IMG/VR virus record: IMGVR_UViG_3300045928_000228
Coordinates: 1-45,599 of that record
Direction: 5' to 3' (one strand)
Source of the DNA: a virus
DNA: 45,599 bases
Shown piece by piece: positions 8,189 to 16,372 of the stretch. The position numbers were made by a program, and so were the translations under genes. The notes under the pieces are model-generated. The model made no database searches. It saw only the letters and a program-made list of their open reading frames with translations, and was not told the DNA's origin. Numbering within the stretch: position 1 is the first letter of the stretch; each line of letters opens with the position of its first letter.

Positions 8189-8652
8189 TGGCCGAGACCG
8201 AGGTCGATGCCTTGCCGGATCGCGCCGGCGACTTTCTGCAACTGGCCGAGCCGATTCACGGGAACGCTGGTGCCGCCGAAATCGAAGTCCGCCAGCAAAA
8301 TGGTGGCGCTGGTAATGATGATGGCGGCGTGATCGCTGCGCAGTTCTTTCACGGGCAAGCGATGGACGATGGCCAGCAAGGTGGGTAGATCGAGGTTTTC
8401 GGAGGTCTCCATGATCTTCAATTCTTCGCGCGCGACCTGGAACGCGGTGCGCCATTCCGGATGGACCGCGAGGGATTCGGCGGTGCCGATGTAGGCGGCG
8501 AGTTTGGTGGCGGCAAGGAGGCGGTCCAGTTCCGAGCCGCGCGGAGTGGTGCAGGAAGACAGAAGACAGAGGACAGAGGGCAGGAGAAGAAGACAGAGGA
8601 CAGAGGACAGAGGACAGAGGACAGAGGGCAGAGGACCGGATAACTTTTTCAT
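8185..8652 (-). CDS. Predicted lipoprotein with a heptad-encoded signal peptide
   Basis: A 155-aa protein starting at the M-K-K-L of 8652. Residues 8-32 are a run of S-V-L-C-P-L/S-S-V-L-C-L-L units and end in a lipobox, L-L-S-S-C. The cysteine would be lipidated after signal peptidase II cleavage. The whole core is read from the GACAGAG-type tract 8558-8640 on the opposite strand. The mature domain is helical (F-Q-V-A-R-E-E-L-K-I) and unknown. Phage lipoproteins serve in superinfection exclusion or as outer spanins. This one is long for a spanin, so no choice is made. Confidence 0.65.
   Translation of the reverse strand: MKKLSGPLPSVLCPLSSVLCLLLLPSVLCLLSSCTTPRGSELDRLLAATKLAAYIGTAESLAVHPEWRTAFQVAREELKIMETSENLDLPTLLAIVHRLPVKELRSDHAAIIITSATILLADFDFGGTSVPVNRLGQLQKVAGAIRQGIDLGLGQ
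8558..8640. repeat. Heptanucleotide repeat forming a signal peptide core
   Basis: About eleven GACAGAG/GGCAGAG-like heptads. On the minus strand they read CTCTGTC and contain almost no TGA, leaving the lipoprotein frame open. Confidence 0.8.
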
Positions 8653-8707
8653 GCAAGGGCGGCGGGAGTCAAAAGGCATTGCTCCCCGTCATCCGTTCTA
8701 TCGGACT

Positions 8708-8878
8708 TCACTTTTTTCCCTTCGGTGGCAATTCCCCGCGCTCATACGGATTTAAGCAGAGGCGCGCGAGTTGCAAACCCAGCCACCAGCGCAATGAGAA
8801 ACGGCGGTCACAGACCGCGTGGGCGATGCCGAAGAGACAACACAGGGCCGCGCGGGCGGGGAGCAAAAGGAGTTTCAT
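8708..8878 (-). CDS. Small membrane or exported protein
   Basis: A 56-aa ORF, starting M-K-L-L-L-L-P-A-R-A, whose ATG overlaps the stop of the preceding 56-aa gene as ATGA. The first 20 residues are hydrophobic with an A-H-A site, so it may be a cleaved signal peptide or one membrane anchor. The rest is basic. Unknown role. Longer frames upstream of this start read against the neighbour gene and are not needed. Confidence 0.5.
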   Translation of the reverse strand: MKLLLLPARAALCCLFGIAHAVCDRRFSLRWWLGLQLARLCLNPYERGELPPKGKK

Positions 8879-9045
8879 CGTTGAATGAAGATGTGGCTGC
8901 CGCAGATGGCGCATTGGCAGATGTAACCGCCGCTGTAGGAGTTCTGATGGAGCGCGCGTGCTGGCACGTGGCCGGCAAAGAGGCAGGTGAGACGGCGCCA
9001 CAATTGATCAGACCAGGAGCGGAGGCGTTTGAATATCGAGTGCAT
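8875..9045 (-). CDS. Small zinc-binding protein (DUF1660-like pattern)
   Basis: A 56-aa ORF, M-H-S-I-F-K-R-L-R-S-W, with C-L-F-A-G-H near residue 24 and C-Q-C-A-I-C-G near the end. The C-x-F-x-G-H...C-x-x-C-G arrangement resembles short prophage zinc-ribbon proteins of the DUF1660 type. It sits between the membrane protein gene 9077-9994 and the small gene downstream, joined to the latter by ATGA. Function unknown. Confidence 0.5.
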   Translation of the reverse strand: MHSIFKRLRSWSDQLWRRLTCLFAGHVPARALHQNSYSGGYICQCAICGSHIFIQR

Positions 9046-9076
9046 GGCTGGATTTAATGGGGGAAGTCAAAAAGGG

Positions 9077-9994
9077 TCAGGAGTCAGGAGTCCTCTTTCG
9101 TCGGATGAACCAAACGGTAAAGGCCACCACGAAGATCCCGGTCAACACCGTGCTCACTGCTTTTGGATGATAAAAAATCATCATCAGAAAGTACGTGAAG
9201 TTCGGTGGAGAAGGTCCCGTGGTATCTCCACCCACCCACCACAAATTATTCCACGGATGAGCCCCAGGCATCGCGGCGTCCCGATTCACCGCTGAATTCA
9301 TGTAACCAAGCGGGCCGTCATTGCTGAACAGCACCACGTCTCGGCTGAAGAAAGCGGAGACTAATTCGGGCCGCAAAAACCAAAAGCCGAACATCCCCCA
9401 AAGCGTCAGCGTGCAAAGTAAATTTAATGGAGTTGATCCACACCACCCAACGAACCGAACCATCTTTGATTCGGGTTTTCCATAAACTGCGAGGACAGTT
9501 AGATAGATGAGAAGTGCCAGCATTATGAGCGTCAACCAAGCCTCTCTGGCCTCTAAGCCGGACGACGTAACAGCCCTGCGGAACACACAACAAGTCATAA
9601 AACCAAGCATGATCCAACAACCCACGAACGGCTTTTCCTTCCCAAAACCCCGAATGGATTGTTTCCATTCTTCCTCTGTTTGCGTGCATTCCGTTTCCGT
9701 TTCGATCCCTTCGATATTCGTTGTCCACCAGGCCCAGCCGGCAGGGTAATTGGGTTCGGGTCGAGGTGCTTCTGGAATAATGGCGACTTCCGGGGCGAGC
9801 ATCCTGGAGCCGAGAAACCAGGCGAAGAGCGCGGGCAAGATAATGTAGGGCGCCCAAGGATAATCCAGTTGCGGCGTCTCCCACAACTGCCACCAGCCCG
9901 CCGCGCCGCCACAGAAAGAGAAGACCGCAACAAACACAGACACCACCAGCCCGCCATCAGCGAAAAATCGACCTACGCGGTCCCACGTTTCCAT
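9077..9994 (-). CDS. Multi-pass membrane protein
   Basis: A 305-aa protein starting at M-E-T-W-D-R-V (9994), 20 bases inside the end of the upstream 46-aa gene, with GAGG upstream of the ATG. Hydrophobic segments lie near residues 16-35, 50-68, 128-145, 155-175, 195-215 and 275-295, so five or six membrane spans are likely. A loop near 85-125 is acidic. The codon use is slightly less GC-rich than the neighbours. It could act in superinfection exclusion or host membrane change, but no family is recognised. Confidence 0.65.
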   Translation of the reverse strand: METWDRVGRFFADGGLVVSVFVAVFSFCGGAAGWWQLWETPQLDYPWAPYIILPALFAWFLGSRMLAPEVAIIPEAPRPEPNYPAGWAWWTTNIEGIETETECTQTEEEWKQSIRGFGKEKPFVGCWIMLGFMTCCVFRRAVTSSGLEAREAWLTLIMLALLIYLTVLAVYGKPESKMVRFVGWCGSTPLNLLCTLTLWGMFGFWFLRPELVSAFFSRDVVLFSNDGPLGYMNSAVNRDAAMPGAHPWNNLWWVGGDTTGPSPPNFTYFLMMIFYHPKAVSTVLTGIFVVAFTVWFIRRKRTPDS

Positions 9995-10113
9995 ACCGCC
10001 TCGAATCCCAAAAGCATCAGAAACGCCAGACCCCAACACACCAAAAACGGCGCTAGAACAAACACCAAGAACGCTGCAAACGTCCAACTGTCTTCGTCGA
10101 TGAGCTTAGTCAT
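9973..10113 (-). CDS. Small single-pass membrane protein
   Basis: A 46-aa ORF, M-T-K-L-I-D-E-D-S-W-T, with one hydrophobic span (residues 12-36, L-V-F-V-L-A-P-F-L-V-C-W). It is chained by ATGA to the methyltransferase-like gene upstream and overlaps the membrane-protein gene downstream, so all three are probably translated together. Confidence 0.5.
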   Translation of the reverse strand: MTKLIDEDSWTFAAFLVFVLAPFLVCWGLAFLMLLGFEAVWKRGTA

Positions 10114-10904
10114 TTTCCAAACACATAGTATTGGTGATCGCACCAATAGCATTGCACGAGGTGGCCGTTGGCAGCCGAAGGATTTCCGGCGGGGCCGCCG
10201 GAAATGACACGCGGGGCCGCGTGTGCTCCCCGGAAATAACAGCCGAGGCGTTTGATCGCGGCGTGATGGCGCCAGAGGCGCGCGGTCCAGGCCCAGAACT
10301 TGAGCGGATGATCCAGGCACGGGCCGGCTTGCTGCGGGGTGCCCGTGACATCCGCGACTTTCCTGGCCTTGAAAAACATCATGAGCGGGACGGTGGAGGT
10401 GAGTTCGAGGCGCTCGGAGTTCACTTTCACTTTGCATGGGGTGGCGTATTTGCCGATGCGTTTGATCTCGCATTCCTGATGTTCGAAGCCGTTCGCGGCG
10501 CTCCATTTCCAGAGCAGCTCGGGCGTGAGACTCCAGAAGCCGTGCCCGTTGAGATTGAGCAACTGGATGCTGGCGAATACGCCATTGAGTTTGAGGCTGC
10601 GCCGGATGCTTTCCAGCGCGACGGGGACGTTGAAGACGTGCTCGAGGGTGCCGCCGTCAATAATCAGGTTGTAACGGTTGGCGAAGGATTCGCCGAGGGG
10701 CTGGTTGAGGTCATGGCAAAAGGTTGGGTGAATGGTTTGATCGTTATCGAGGCTCTCGATGAGGGCGCGCTCGGCGAAGACCTGGTCGAAGTATTCGCGC
10801 TGTTCGAGCGGCTGGCCGTCGCACCAGTGCTGGCGGCCCAGGGTGAGGACGTGTCCGGTCAAATCTTTATCGAGCCAGGCGAGGGTTTTGCGGTCAATGC
10901 CCAT
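10110..10904 (-). CDS. SAM-dependent methyltransferase-like protein
   Basis: A 264-aa protein. Residues 78-112 read N-L-I-I-D-G-G-T-L-E-H-V-F followed by A-L-E-S-I-R-R-S-L-K-L-N-G, the motif pair of class I methyltransferases (acidic strand end, L-E-H-V-F/D-V loop, then the helix before P-G-G). Such enzymes modify sugars or small molecules in phage tail or host-surface loci. The C-terminal third contains a family B repeat in frame (10176-10230; G-A-H-A-A-P-R-V-I-S-G-G). The glycine-rich motif I is weak, so the substrate and activity remain open. Confidence 0.6.
   Translation of the reverse strand: MGIDRKTLAWLDKDLTGHVLTLGRQHWCDGQPLEQREYFDQVFAERALIESLDNDQTIHPTFCHDLNQPLGESFANRYNLIIDGGTLEHVFNVPVALESIRRSLKLNGVFASIQLLNLNGHGFWSLTPELLWKWSAANGFEHQECEIKRIGKYATPCKVKVNSERLELTSTVPLMMFFKARKVADVTGTPQQAGPCLDHPLKFWAWTARLWRHHAAIKRLGCYFRGAHAAPRVISGGPAGNPSAANGHLVQCYWCDHQYYVFGK
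10176..10230. repeat. Family B repeat inside a gene
   Basis: TTTCCGGCGGGGCCGCCGGAAA and CACGCGGGGCCGCGTGTGCTCCCC, in frame in the C-terminal part of the methyltransferase-like gene. Confidence 0.8.
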
Positions 10905-10981
10905 CGCCGAATAGGGCGGAAGTCAAAAAACCGTTCCGCGCCTGCACGGCGCGGGGACGGCGCAGCGCGCCGTCCAACTAC

Positions 10982-11416
10982 CTATTTTAGTCCGGGGGGC
11001 AGAGGCGGGCCGGGGTCGGGCACGGGACCGCGCGGCACGGGGGGAGCGGGTCTGGTGGGGACGCGCGTAAAGGCGGGGTTGAGGGACAGCGACTCCTGGT
11101 GGGAGCCGTCGCGCGGCGACGGCTCGGCGCTCGCAGCGCGAGCGCCGCTACCATTTAGATTCGCACTGCGGCCGATGGCGTAGTTGGTGGAGAAGCCGAG
11201 CAGGAAAGGCAAGGCTTGCGGGACGCGGGCGATCCGGCCATCGGGGAGCTTGAATGCGAGCGTGGCCAGGCCGTGCTCGAGGGTGATGAGTTGTTGCAAG
11301 GGCGCGCGGCTGCCGTCCTCGAGCGCAGGCGAAACGCCGGTGGCGTTGGTGGCGACGGTGTTGGTCAGGAGCTGGAGGGCGAGCACGATGACCTGAATGA
11401 GGTTGGTGGTGTCCAT
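10982..11416 (-). CDS. Hypothetical protein with a proline-rich tail
   Basis: A 144-aa protein, M-D-T-T-N-L-I-Q-V-I-V-L-A-L-Q-L-L. The first 20 residues are hydrophobic without a positive start. The middle holds a short beta domain (A-L-P-F-L-L-G-F-S-T-N-Y-A-I-G). Residues about 88-108 come from a palindromic repeat (11100-11155), and the end is Pro-rich (R-P-A-P-P-V-P-R-G-P-V-P). It lies directly after the beta-helix gene. Role unknown; possibly a small virion or membrane protein. Confidence 0.5.
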   Translation of the reverse strand: MDTTNLIQVIVLALQLLTNTVATNATGVSPALEDGSRAPLQQLITLEHGLATLAFKLPDGRIARVPQALPFLLGFSTNYAIGRSANLNGSGARAASAEPSPRDGSHQESLSLNPAFTRVPTRPAPPVPRGPVPDPGPPLPPGLK

Positions 11417-11433
11417 GGTTTTTCCGGTTTCGT

Positions 11434-12258
11434 TTACTCTTGGAGTTGCACGTTCCAGGCGTCTGCGGCGCCGAGGAAGCCGCCGGGTTGGGTGAAGAGT
11501 TTGTCCATCTTCGTGCCGATGGCGATGGTCTCGCCGGTGCTGGTGGTGAACACCTGAACATCCAGCCCTTGCCCTTGCCGCGGGTGGGTGGCGTTCAGGC
11601 GGCAGGACGCGAAACTGAGCACGCCGCGATTGATCGCGCAGTAACTGCCTTGCGGGCCGTTCAGCGCGTTGAGTTCGCAGCCGAGAAAGGCGGCCTCGCA
11701 GCCGGCGGAGACCAGCACCACGCGGGCGGCCACGTTCCACACGCCCTTGAATTGCGCGGTGAACCGGCTATTGGCAAAGAGATAATCACCGCCCGGCGCT
11801 GCGCCGATGACGATGACATCCCATTGCGAGCGCCAATCCAGATCCACGCCGCGCATCCGCACGCGCCCGCGGCCGAAATTCATAAAGCAATCACTGACGC
11901 CATCAATGTGCACGGCTTTGAGGAAGAGGTCGGCATCATCGTCCCCGACCCAGATGGGATATTGGAAGAGGCGCGGTTGCATGAGCGCGCCGATTTCCTG
12001 CGAGAGGGCGCGCACGGTGAAATTTTCCAGGTAACAGGTGCCGGACACGCGCAGGATCTGGCCATGGTTGAAGCTGTCCGGCGGGGCTTCGGCCGTGATG
12101 ACGGTTTCGGCGGGGCGGCCCTGGCCGAGCAGGCTGACGCTGCGGAGGCTGACCTGGCGCTGGCCCAGATCGTACCGGCCAGGGGCAAGCATAATGACGG
12201 AGCCGGGCGCGGCGGTGGCGGCGGCGGCCACGAGTGCATCAGCGGTGGCGACGTTCAT
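11434..12258 (-). CDS. Beta-helix (pectate-lyase-fold-like) spike protein
   Basis: A 274-aa protein. After an N-terminal helix (A-D-A-L-V-A-A-A-A-T-A) it shows the A-P-G-R-Y-D-L opening and repeated short beta strands with small residues (L-L-G-Q-G, V-S-G-T-C-Y-L-E-N-F-T-V, V-H-I-D-G-V-S-D-C). This is the pattern of right-handed beta-helix tail spikes that bind or cut host polysaccharide. No signal peptide. It sits in a block of fibre genes. Catalytic residues cannot be picked out by eye. Confidence 0.65.
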   Translation of the reverse strand: MNVATADALVAAAATAAPGSVIMLAPGRYDLGQRQVSLRSVSLLGQGRPAETVITAEAPPDSFNHGQILRVSGTCYLENFTVRALSQEIGALMQPRLFQYPIWVGDDDADLFLKAVHIDGVSDCFMNFGRGRVRMRGVDLDWRSQWDVIVIGAAPGGDYLFANSRFTAQFKGVWNVAARVVLVSAGCEAAFLGCELNALNGPQGSYCAINRGVLSFASCRLNATHPRQGQGLDVQVFTTSTGETIAIGTKMDKLFTQPGGFLGAADAWNVQLQE

Positions 12259-12285
12259 TTCACAGAAGGGAAGGAAGACAACGAA

Positions 12286-12342
12286 GGCCGATCAATTCTG
12301 CGAGCCGCAGAATTAAACACGCGGGCCGCATGTGCTCCCCGA
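12286..12342. repeat. Family B palindromic repeat
   Basis: An AATTCTGCGAGCCGCAGAATT stem is followed by ACACGCGGGCCGCATGTGCTCCCC. The first stem differs from other copies but keeps complementarity, indicating that structure rather than sequence is kept. Confidence 0.75.
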
Positions 12343-13590
12343 TCAGTACGGGACGACGGTGCCGCTGAGACCGTTGGTGCTGGTGATGGCGCCGCCGGGT
12401 TGCAGGGCGATGGCCACGGTGTTCGAGGGCAGGAAGGTGGGGGAAATGTAAACCACGGTGCCCGCGCCATTCTTCACGGTGATGCTCGAGGCCACGGCGG
12501 TGACATACGCGGTCTTGTTGATGGCGGTATTGTTCGTGAAGCCGACGGACGCGATGGTGTTGGTGGCGAGGGTGGCGTAGGAGGCGTAGCCGTTGGTGGA
12601 AATCGGGATGCCCACACTATTCACTTTGAAGACGGCGAGGCCATTGGTGCGGGCGATCAGCACGTCGAGCGCCGAGTCGCGATTGTCCACGAGCAACGCG
12701 GCGCTTTGATAAATCGGGTCAACGCCGGTCCAGTCCGCGCGGATCTCAAAGTAACCGCCCACGGAGGTGAGGTTGGTGCGAAGCGGGTTGCGAACGGCCG
12801 TACCGGCGAGCGCGATGTTCGTGGAATTATCGTTCTGATGATAAGCGAAGCCCGCCACGCCGTATTGGATCTCGTAGCCGCCATCGACTACACCGAAGAC
12901 GCCGACGCCCTGGCCTTGGGTGAGGTCCGAGCCGACTTTGTCCGCGTAGCCGACCAAGCCATAACTGCCCTCGAAATTGTAGAGCGCCTCGGTGCCGTTA
13001 TTCGTCAAAAAGGTGGAGGCCATCAAGCCGATGCTGTAATCGCCGCTATATGGGTTGGCCGGATCGCTGGTGATTTCAAAGCGAAACGCTTTGTTCGGGG
13101 AAAAGTTGCCGCCGAGCTTCGCCTGCCAGTTGGCGAGCAGGCCGTCTCCCCCTTCGACCGCGTTGGACAAGTTCAGCACACCCAGATTGGTCATGGCGAA
13201 CACGGACGCGCGGGATAATTGCGCGAGAAAACTTTGGCTGGGCTCGGGCGCTGGATAGCCGCCCACGACCAGGTTCACGGCTTGCAACGTGCCGCTATCG
13301 TCCGGCACGGAAATGACCTGGTCCGGGATGCACGGGCAGAGCAGCTTGTAGGTGCCGGCGGGCAGATTGGTCCAGGTCCATTGTCCGTTGACGTCGGTGA
13401 CTTGGGCGCGGCGCAGGAAGGGATCGACGGCGCTGGCGACATCCTGCGGATCGAGCTGGACGCGCTGGTTGGTGGAAAGGCAGTTGAGGGTGAAGTCGGT
13501 GGTGTAGAATTGGACGTTGGGCGTGGCGGAGGAAGCACAGAGGACAGAGGTCAGAAGACAGAGGACAGAATAGGCGAACAGTTTTTTCAT
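12343..13590 (-). CDS. Exported fibre-like protein with a heptad-encoded signal peptide
   Basis: A 415-aa protein starting M-K-K-L-F-A-Y. Residues 8-18 (S-V-L-C-L-L-T-S-V-L-C) are read from heptads at 13535-13575, and A-S-S-A-T-P follows as a likely cleavage region. The mature part begins with a small beta domain (D-V-N-G-Q-W-T-W-T-N-L-P-A-G-T-Y) and continues with Asn/Thr/Gly-rich beta repeats. Probably a tail fibre or other surface protein. The N-terminal domain is related in pattern to that of the 262-aa gene at 7400-8188. Confidence 0.7.
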   Translation of the reverse strand: MKKLFAYSVLCLLTSVLCASSATPNVQFYTTDFTLNCLSTNQRVQLDPQDVASAVDPFLRRAQVTDVNGQWTWTNLPAGTYKLLCPCIPDQVISVPDDSGTLQAVNLVVGGYPAPEPSQSFLAQLSRASVFAMTNLGVLNLSNAVEGGDGLLANWQAKLGGNFSPNKAFRFEITSDPANPYSGDYSIGLMASTFLTNNGTEALYNFEGSYGLVGYADKVGSDLTQGQGVGVFGVVDGGYEIQYGVAGFAYHQNDNSTNIALAGTAVRNPLRTNLTSVGGYFEIRADWTGVDPIYQSAALLVDNRDSALDVLIARTNGLAVFKVNSVGIPISTNGYASYATLATNTIASVGFTNNTAINKTAYVTAVASSITVKNGAGTVVYISPTFLPSNTVAIALQPGGAITSTNGLSGTVVPY

Positions 13591-13616
13591 GCGGTGTGAT
13601 GGGGCGAGTCAAACGC

Positions 13617-13671
13617 TGTAGTGTCGGGCCTGTGGCCCGATTCCATTTCGAGCCATAGGCTCGACGCTACA
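13617..13671. repeat. Family A palindromic repeat
   Basis: TGTAGTGTCGGGCCTGTGGCCCGA and a second stem, TCGAGCCATAGGCTCGA, end in CGCTACAAC. Confidence 0.75.
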
Positions 13672-13701
13672 ACCAAAAAGAGCCGGCACACTCATGCCGG
13701 C
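13672..13701 (-). terminator. Rho-independent terminator candidate
   Basis: On the minus strand, stem GCCGGCA / TGCCGGC with a 6-base loop is followed by TCTTTTTGG. It lies about 85 bases after the stop of the 176-aa gene and before the 415-aa fibre gene, so it could limit read-through in the morphogenesis operon. Confidence 0.6.
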
Positions 13702-13738
13702 CCGAAGGAACAACTATGCACTAACAACAAAAATGTCT

Positions 13739-13790
13739 GCGCTCTGACCTCTGATCTCTGACCTCTGATCTCTGGCTTCTGACTTCTATC
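13739..13790. repeat. Heptanucleotide repeat tract
   Basis: TCTGACC/TCTGATC units run up to and over the stop of the 176-aa gene. Confidence 0.75.
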
Positions 13791-14316
13791 TCTTGAACCC
13801 GTATTTGAGGGTTAGGTTGGTCATGATGCCGTTGAAATCGGTGTTGCCGCCCGTGGTGATCTTCAGAAATGGGATGCCGCCCAGCGGAATATTCGTGACG
13901 ATGGATACGACGTTGGTGCTGGCGGTGTTGGTGGTGCCGGTCACGTTCAGCGTATAGGGAAAATAGGTGTCCCAGGTGGTGCCATCGACGGAGCGTTGCA
14001 GATACATGGTGAAGGCAATGCTGTTCGAGGAAAGCGGCTTGGCGCTGGCGAAGAAGGTGACGGTGTCCGCGCGCGGCACATCGACGCGGAGGTTATAGGT
14101 GTTGGTGCTGTTGGCCGCGACGACGTTCGTGCCGCCGTTAATCAGGGTGGTGGGGCCTTGATACGTGAGGCCGGGATTGGCGGATTGCGCGTGCGCCCGG
14201 GGCGCTGCTGCGATGAAAAGCACCATCACGGCGATGACAAGGAAAGGCATGGCCAGGAGCGTGACGATGGTCAGCGCTTCAGCGATGCCCGTGGCAAAAT
14301 GTTTTAAGGTCTTCAT
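13786..14316 (-). CDS. Exported protein with a long N-terminal hydrophobic segment
   Basis: A 176-aa protein starting M-K-T-L-K-H-F-A-T-G. A hydrophobic stretch covers about residues 12-38 and ends A-P-R-A-H-A-Q, a good signal peptidase I site. The mature part is Asn/Thr-rich and beta-rich (L-I-N-G-G-T-N-V-V, Y-L-Q-R-S-V-D-G-T-T-W). The start overlaps the stop of the 96-aa gene by ATGA. It lies directly after the capsid gene, where decoration or head-fibre proteins are found, but export of such a protein would be unusual. Confidence 0.65.
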   Translation of the reverse strand: MKTLKHFATGIAEALTIVTLLAMPFLVIAVMVLFIAAAPRAHAQSANPGLTYQGPTTLINGGTNVVAANSTNTYNLRVDVPRADTVTFFASAKPLSSNSIAFTMYLQRSVDGTTWDTYFPYTLNVTGTTNTASTNVVSIVTNIPLGGIPFLKITTGGNTDFNGIMTNLTLKYGFKR

Positions 14317-14603
14317 ACTTTTTTCGGTTTGGATTTGGCGTGCTTGGCCGATTCGTTTTCTTCTGTTGCGCCGCTGGACGCGGCGCTGACCGGTCGCGGC
14401 GCGACCGGTTCCACCTGCTCGGCCAGGACGGTCGGTAAAGCGAGTGGGATGAGTTGGGGGTGGTCCACCTTGAACACGCGGACGTATTCGCCGGGCTTGA
14501 GCGCGGCGATCACTTGCGCGGCGGCGTTGCCATCGTGGCCGGCATAAAGCACGTGCGGCTTGGCCGTCTTGCTCAATTCTTTGATGCCGATGCGCAGAAT
14601 CAT
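14313..14603 (-). CDS. Hypothetical protein of the head module
   Basis: A 96-aa protein, best start M-I-L-R-I-G-I-K-E-L-S-K (14603). It has a small alpha/beta domain (V-L-Y-A-G-H-D-G-N-A-A-A-Q-V-I) and a Lys/Ser-rich disordered end. It is coupled by ATGA to the exported 176-aa gene. A family A half-copy (14616-14641) separates it from the capsid gene. Unknown role; short proteins here often help head completion. Confidence 0.55.
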   Translation of the reverse strand: MILRIGIKELSKTAKPHVLYAGHDGNAAAQVIAALKPGEYVRVFKVDHPQLIPLALPTVLAEQVEPVAPRPVSAASSGATEENESAKHAKSKPKKV

Positions 14604-14641
14604 TTTGTTTTTGGATGCGGCCACAGGCCGCACGCTACCAC

Positions 14642-15733
14642 TTATGCTGTCACGACGCGGTGGCCGGCGTAATCGGTCAGGGTGCCGGCGCCGCCGCCCT
14701 GGGCTCCGCCAATCGCGCCATACATGATGGTGGAGACGATGTAAATGTTGTGGGTGTTGGGATCGATCTCGGCGAACCCTTGAATGGCCAGGCCGCTTTC
14801 CGGGTCCTGAACCACTTCGCGCTTGAAGGTGACCGGAATCCCGAGGCGATCCGCGAGGTCCGCGCTATCCACGGGCAGGCGGGTGGCGATGCCGAGGGCG
14901 CGCTCATCAAACCCGAACGCGGCGAGGTTCTGGCTGTTTGTGGGGAAGGCGGGATATTCCGCCACCTCCGCAAACCCGCCGACGTTCATCAAGCGGCCGA
15001 ACGGGCTGCCGCCGATGATTTGGCCGTGATAATCGCCCGAGGCGACGCGCGGGTCTTGATCCAATGCGGTAAAAAAAGCCGAACTGCACAGGATATTGCG
15101 CGGTGCGCCGGCATTCACGCCGTTCATGGCGAGGCGCATTTTGCCGAGGGTATCGAGGGTGGTGTTGGCAGTGCTTTCCGTGGTGCTTTGGGAAAAATTC
15201 GCGGCGACGATTTTGCTCAGGGCAAAATCCACCACGGTCTTGCCGAGGACGTATCCGGCGTTGGAGATGGTCTTGAGATAATTCTCGGAACGATCTTCGG
15301 TGGCGTCGTCATGCAGGATTTTGATGGGGACATCGGTCCAGCCATCCATGGTGATGGGCACATCGGTGAGCAGGTCGCGCGCGTTCTGCGCATTGTTGCG
15401 GTAGCCGCTGGCGGCGACGTGCGAGTAAGCGGTGGGAATGGTGGGCAGGTGCGCGATGATCTGCTGGCCAAATTTCACGCGGGCGCTCGAGAAGTCGTGC
15501 GCCAAAAAATTCATGCCGGGCACGCGGGTCTTGAAGGCTTCGAGCACGTCGGTGAGGATCTCGGCGACGGTCAGCGTGGTGGTGCAGAGGCGCGGAGCCG
15601 CAGGCGCCAGGAGATTCGTGGCGGCAAACCACAACACATAAACGGCGAGGGCGGCGCTGGGGTTGCCGAGTGAAAGGGCCAGAACAGTCGCCGCGAGGGT
15701 GGCGGCGAGAAAAAGGGGAATGCGATATTTCAT
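14642..15733 (-). CDS. Putative major capsid protein with an N-terminal hydrophobic extension
   Basis: A 363-aa protein. From about residue 50 on, it has the pattern of HK97-fold coat proteins of the P22 gp5-like type: T-V-A-E-I-L-T-D-V-L-E-A-F, D-V-P-I-T-M-D-G-W-T-D-V-P-I, a long helix with alanines, N-I-L-C-S-S-A-F-F-T-A-L, and a C-terminal P-V-T-F-K-R-E-V. Scaffold and S49 protease genes lie upstream, the normal head order. Residues 1-49 are odd: K-Y-R then two hydrophobic stretches (about 5-22 and 28-42), like a signal peptide plus a membrane span. No in-frame ATG lies between this region and the coat domain. It could be cut off during maturation by the upstream protease. Confidence 0.7.
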   Translation of the reverse strand: MKYRIPLFLAATLAATVLALSLGNPSAALAVYVLWFAATNLLAPAAPRLCTTTLTVAEILTDVLEAFKTRVPGMNFLAHDFSSARVKFGQQIIAHLPTIPTAYSHVAASGYRNNAQNARDLLTDVPITMDGWTDVPIKILHDDATEDRSENYLKTISNAGYVLGKTVVDFALSKIVAANFSQSTTESTANTTLDTLGKMRLAMNGVNAGAPRNILCSSAFFTALDQDPRVASGDYHGQIIGGSPFGRLMNVGGFAEVAEYPAFPTNSQNLAAFGFDERALGIATRLPVDSADLADRLGIPVTFKREVVQDPESGLAIQGFAEIDPNTHNIYIVSTIMYGAIGGAQGGGAGTLTDYAGHRVVTA

Positions 15734-15779
15734 GGTGCGGATTGGAGTGATGGAGTGATGGAGTGTTGGGGTGAAAAAG

Positions 15780-16253
15780 TTATTTCGCGGATTTGGCGGT
15801 TTTCATGGCCTTGATTTGCTGGGCGAGCTTGAACCGCTCCTTCGCGTCGGTGCTGGAAAGGATCTGGGCGCGCAAGGTCTGGATTTGTTGGCTGTCCGTG
15901 GCGGCGCCGGTCGAGGCGGTCTCGGGCAATTTGGCGATGGGCAAACCCTGTCCGGCGACGATGGCGGCGGCGCGTTCCTCGGCGGTCTTGGCCTCGGCTT
16001 TGAGGCGGGTGACTTCGGCTTCCGCAGTCTCGGCGCGGGTGGTGAGGGCTGCGACGGAGGCGACGGATGAGTCGTATAAGCCCTGCAACTCGGTGCGGGC
16101 TTTCTCGGCGGCGGCCCGCAGGGATTGTGCGGCCTCTAACGAGGTGCGGGCGGTGGCCAGGTCATTTTCCAGGGCGGCGCGGGTGGCGAAAGCGGTTTTG
16201 AGTTCGGCGCGGAGTTCCGCGAAGCCGTTGGTGAGGGCCTCAAGCAAATTCAT
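15780..16253 (-). CDS. Scaffold-like coiled-coil protein
   Basis: A 157-aa protein, start M-N-L-L-E-A-L (16253). It is almost wholly Ala/Glu/Lys/Arg-rich helix with coiled-coil spacing (residues 20-100) and a basic end (A-Q-Q-I-K-A-M-K-T-A-K). It lies between the head protease and the capsid gene, exactly where capsid scaffolds are coded. It likely guides prohead assembly and is then removed. Confidence 0.7.
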   Translation of the reverse strand: MNLLEALTNGFAELRAELKTAFATRAALENDLATARTSLEAAQSLRAAAEKARTELQGLYDSSVASVAALTTRAETAEAEVTRLKAEAKTAEERAAAIVAGQGLPIAKLPETASTGAATDSQQIQTLRAQILSSTDAKERFKLAQQIKAMKTAKSAK

Positions 16254-16279
16254 GTCGAGGGGGCGGGCGGGAGTCAAGG

Positions 16280-16372
16280 GGGGGAGGCAGAAGTCAGAAG
16301 TCAGGAGTCAGAAGACAGAAGTCTGGCCCTCTGGCCTCTGATCTCTGATCTCTGATCTCTGATCTCTGTCCC
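16280..16372. repeat. Heptanucleotide repeat tract (inverted pair)
   Basis: CAGAAGT units are followed by TCTGGCC and five TCTGATC units. The TGA content in the right half closes all three minus-strand frames. Confidence 0.8.

Noticed and set aside
11440-13218. 592-codon plus-strand frame
   Set aside because: Runs across two minus-strand genes with unnatural composition, and has no motif.
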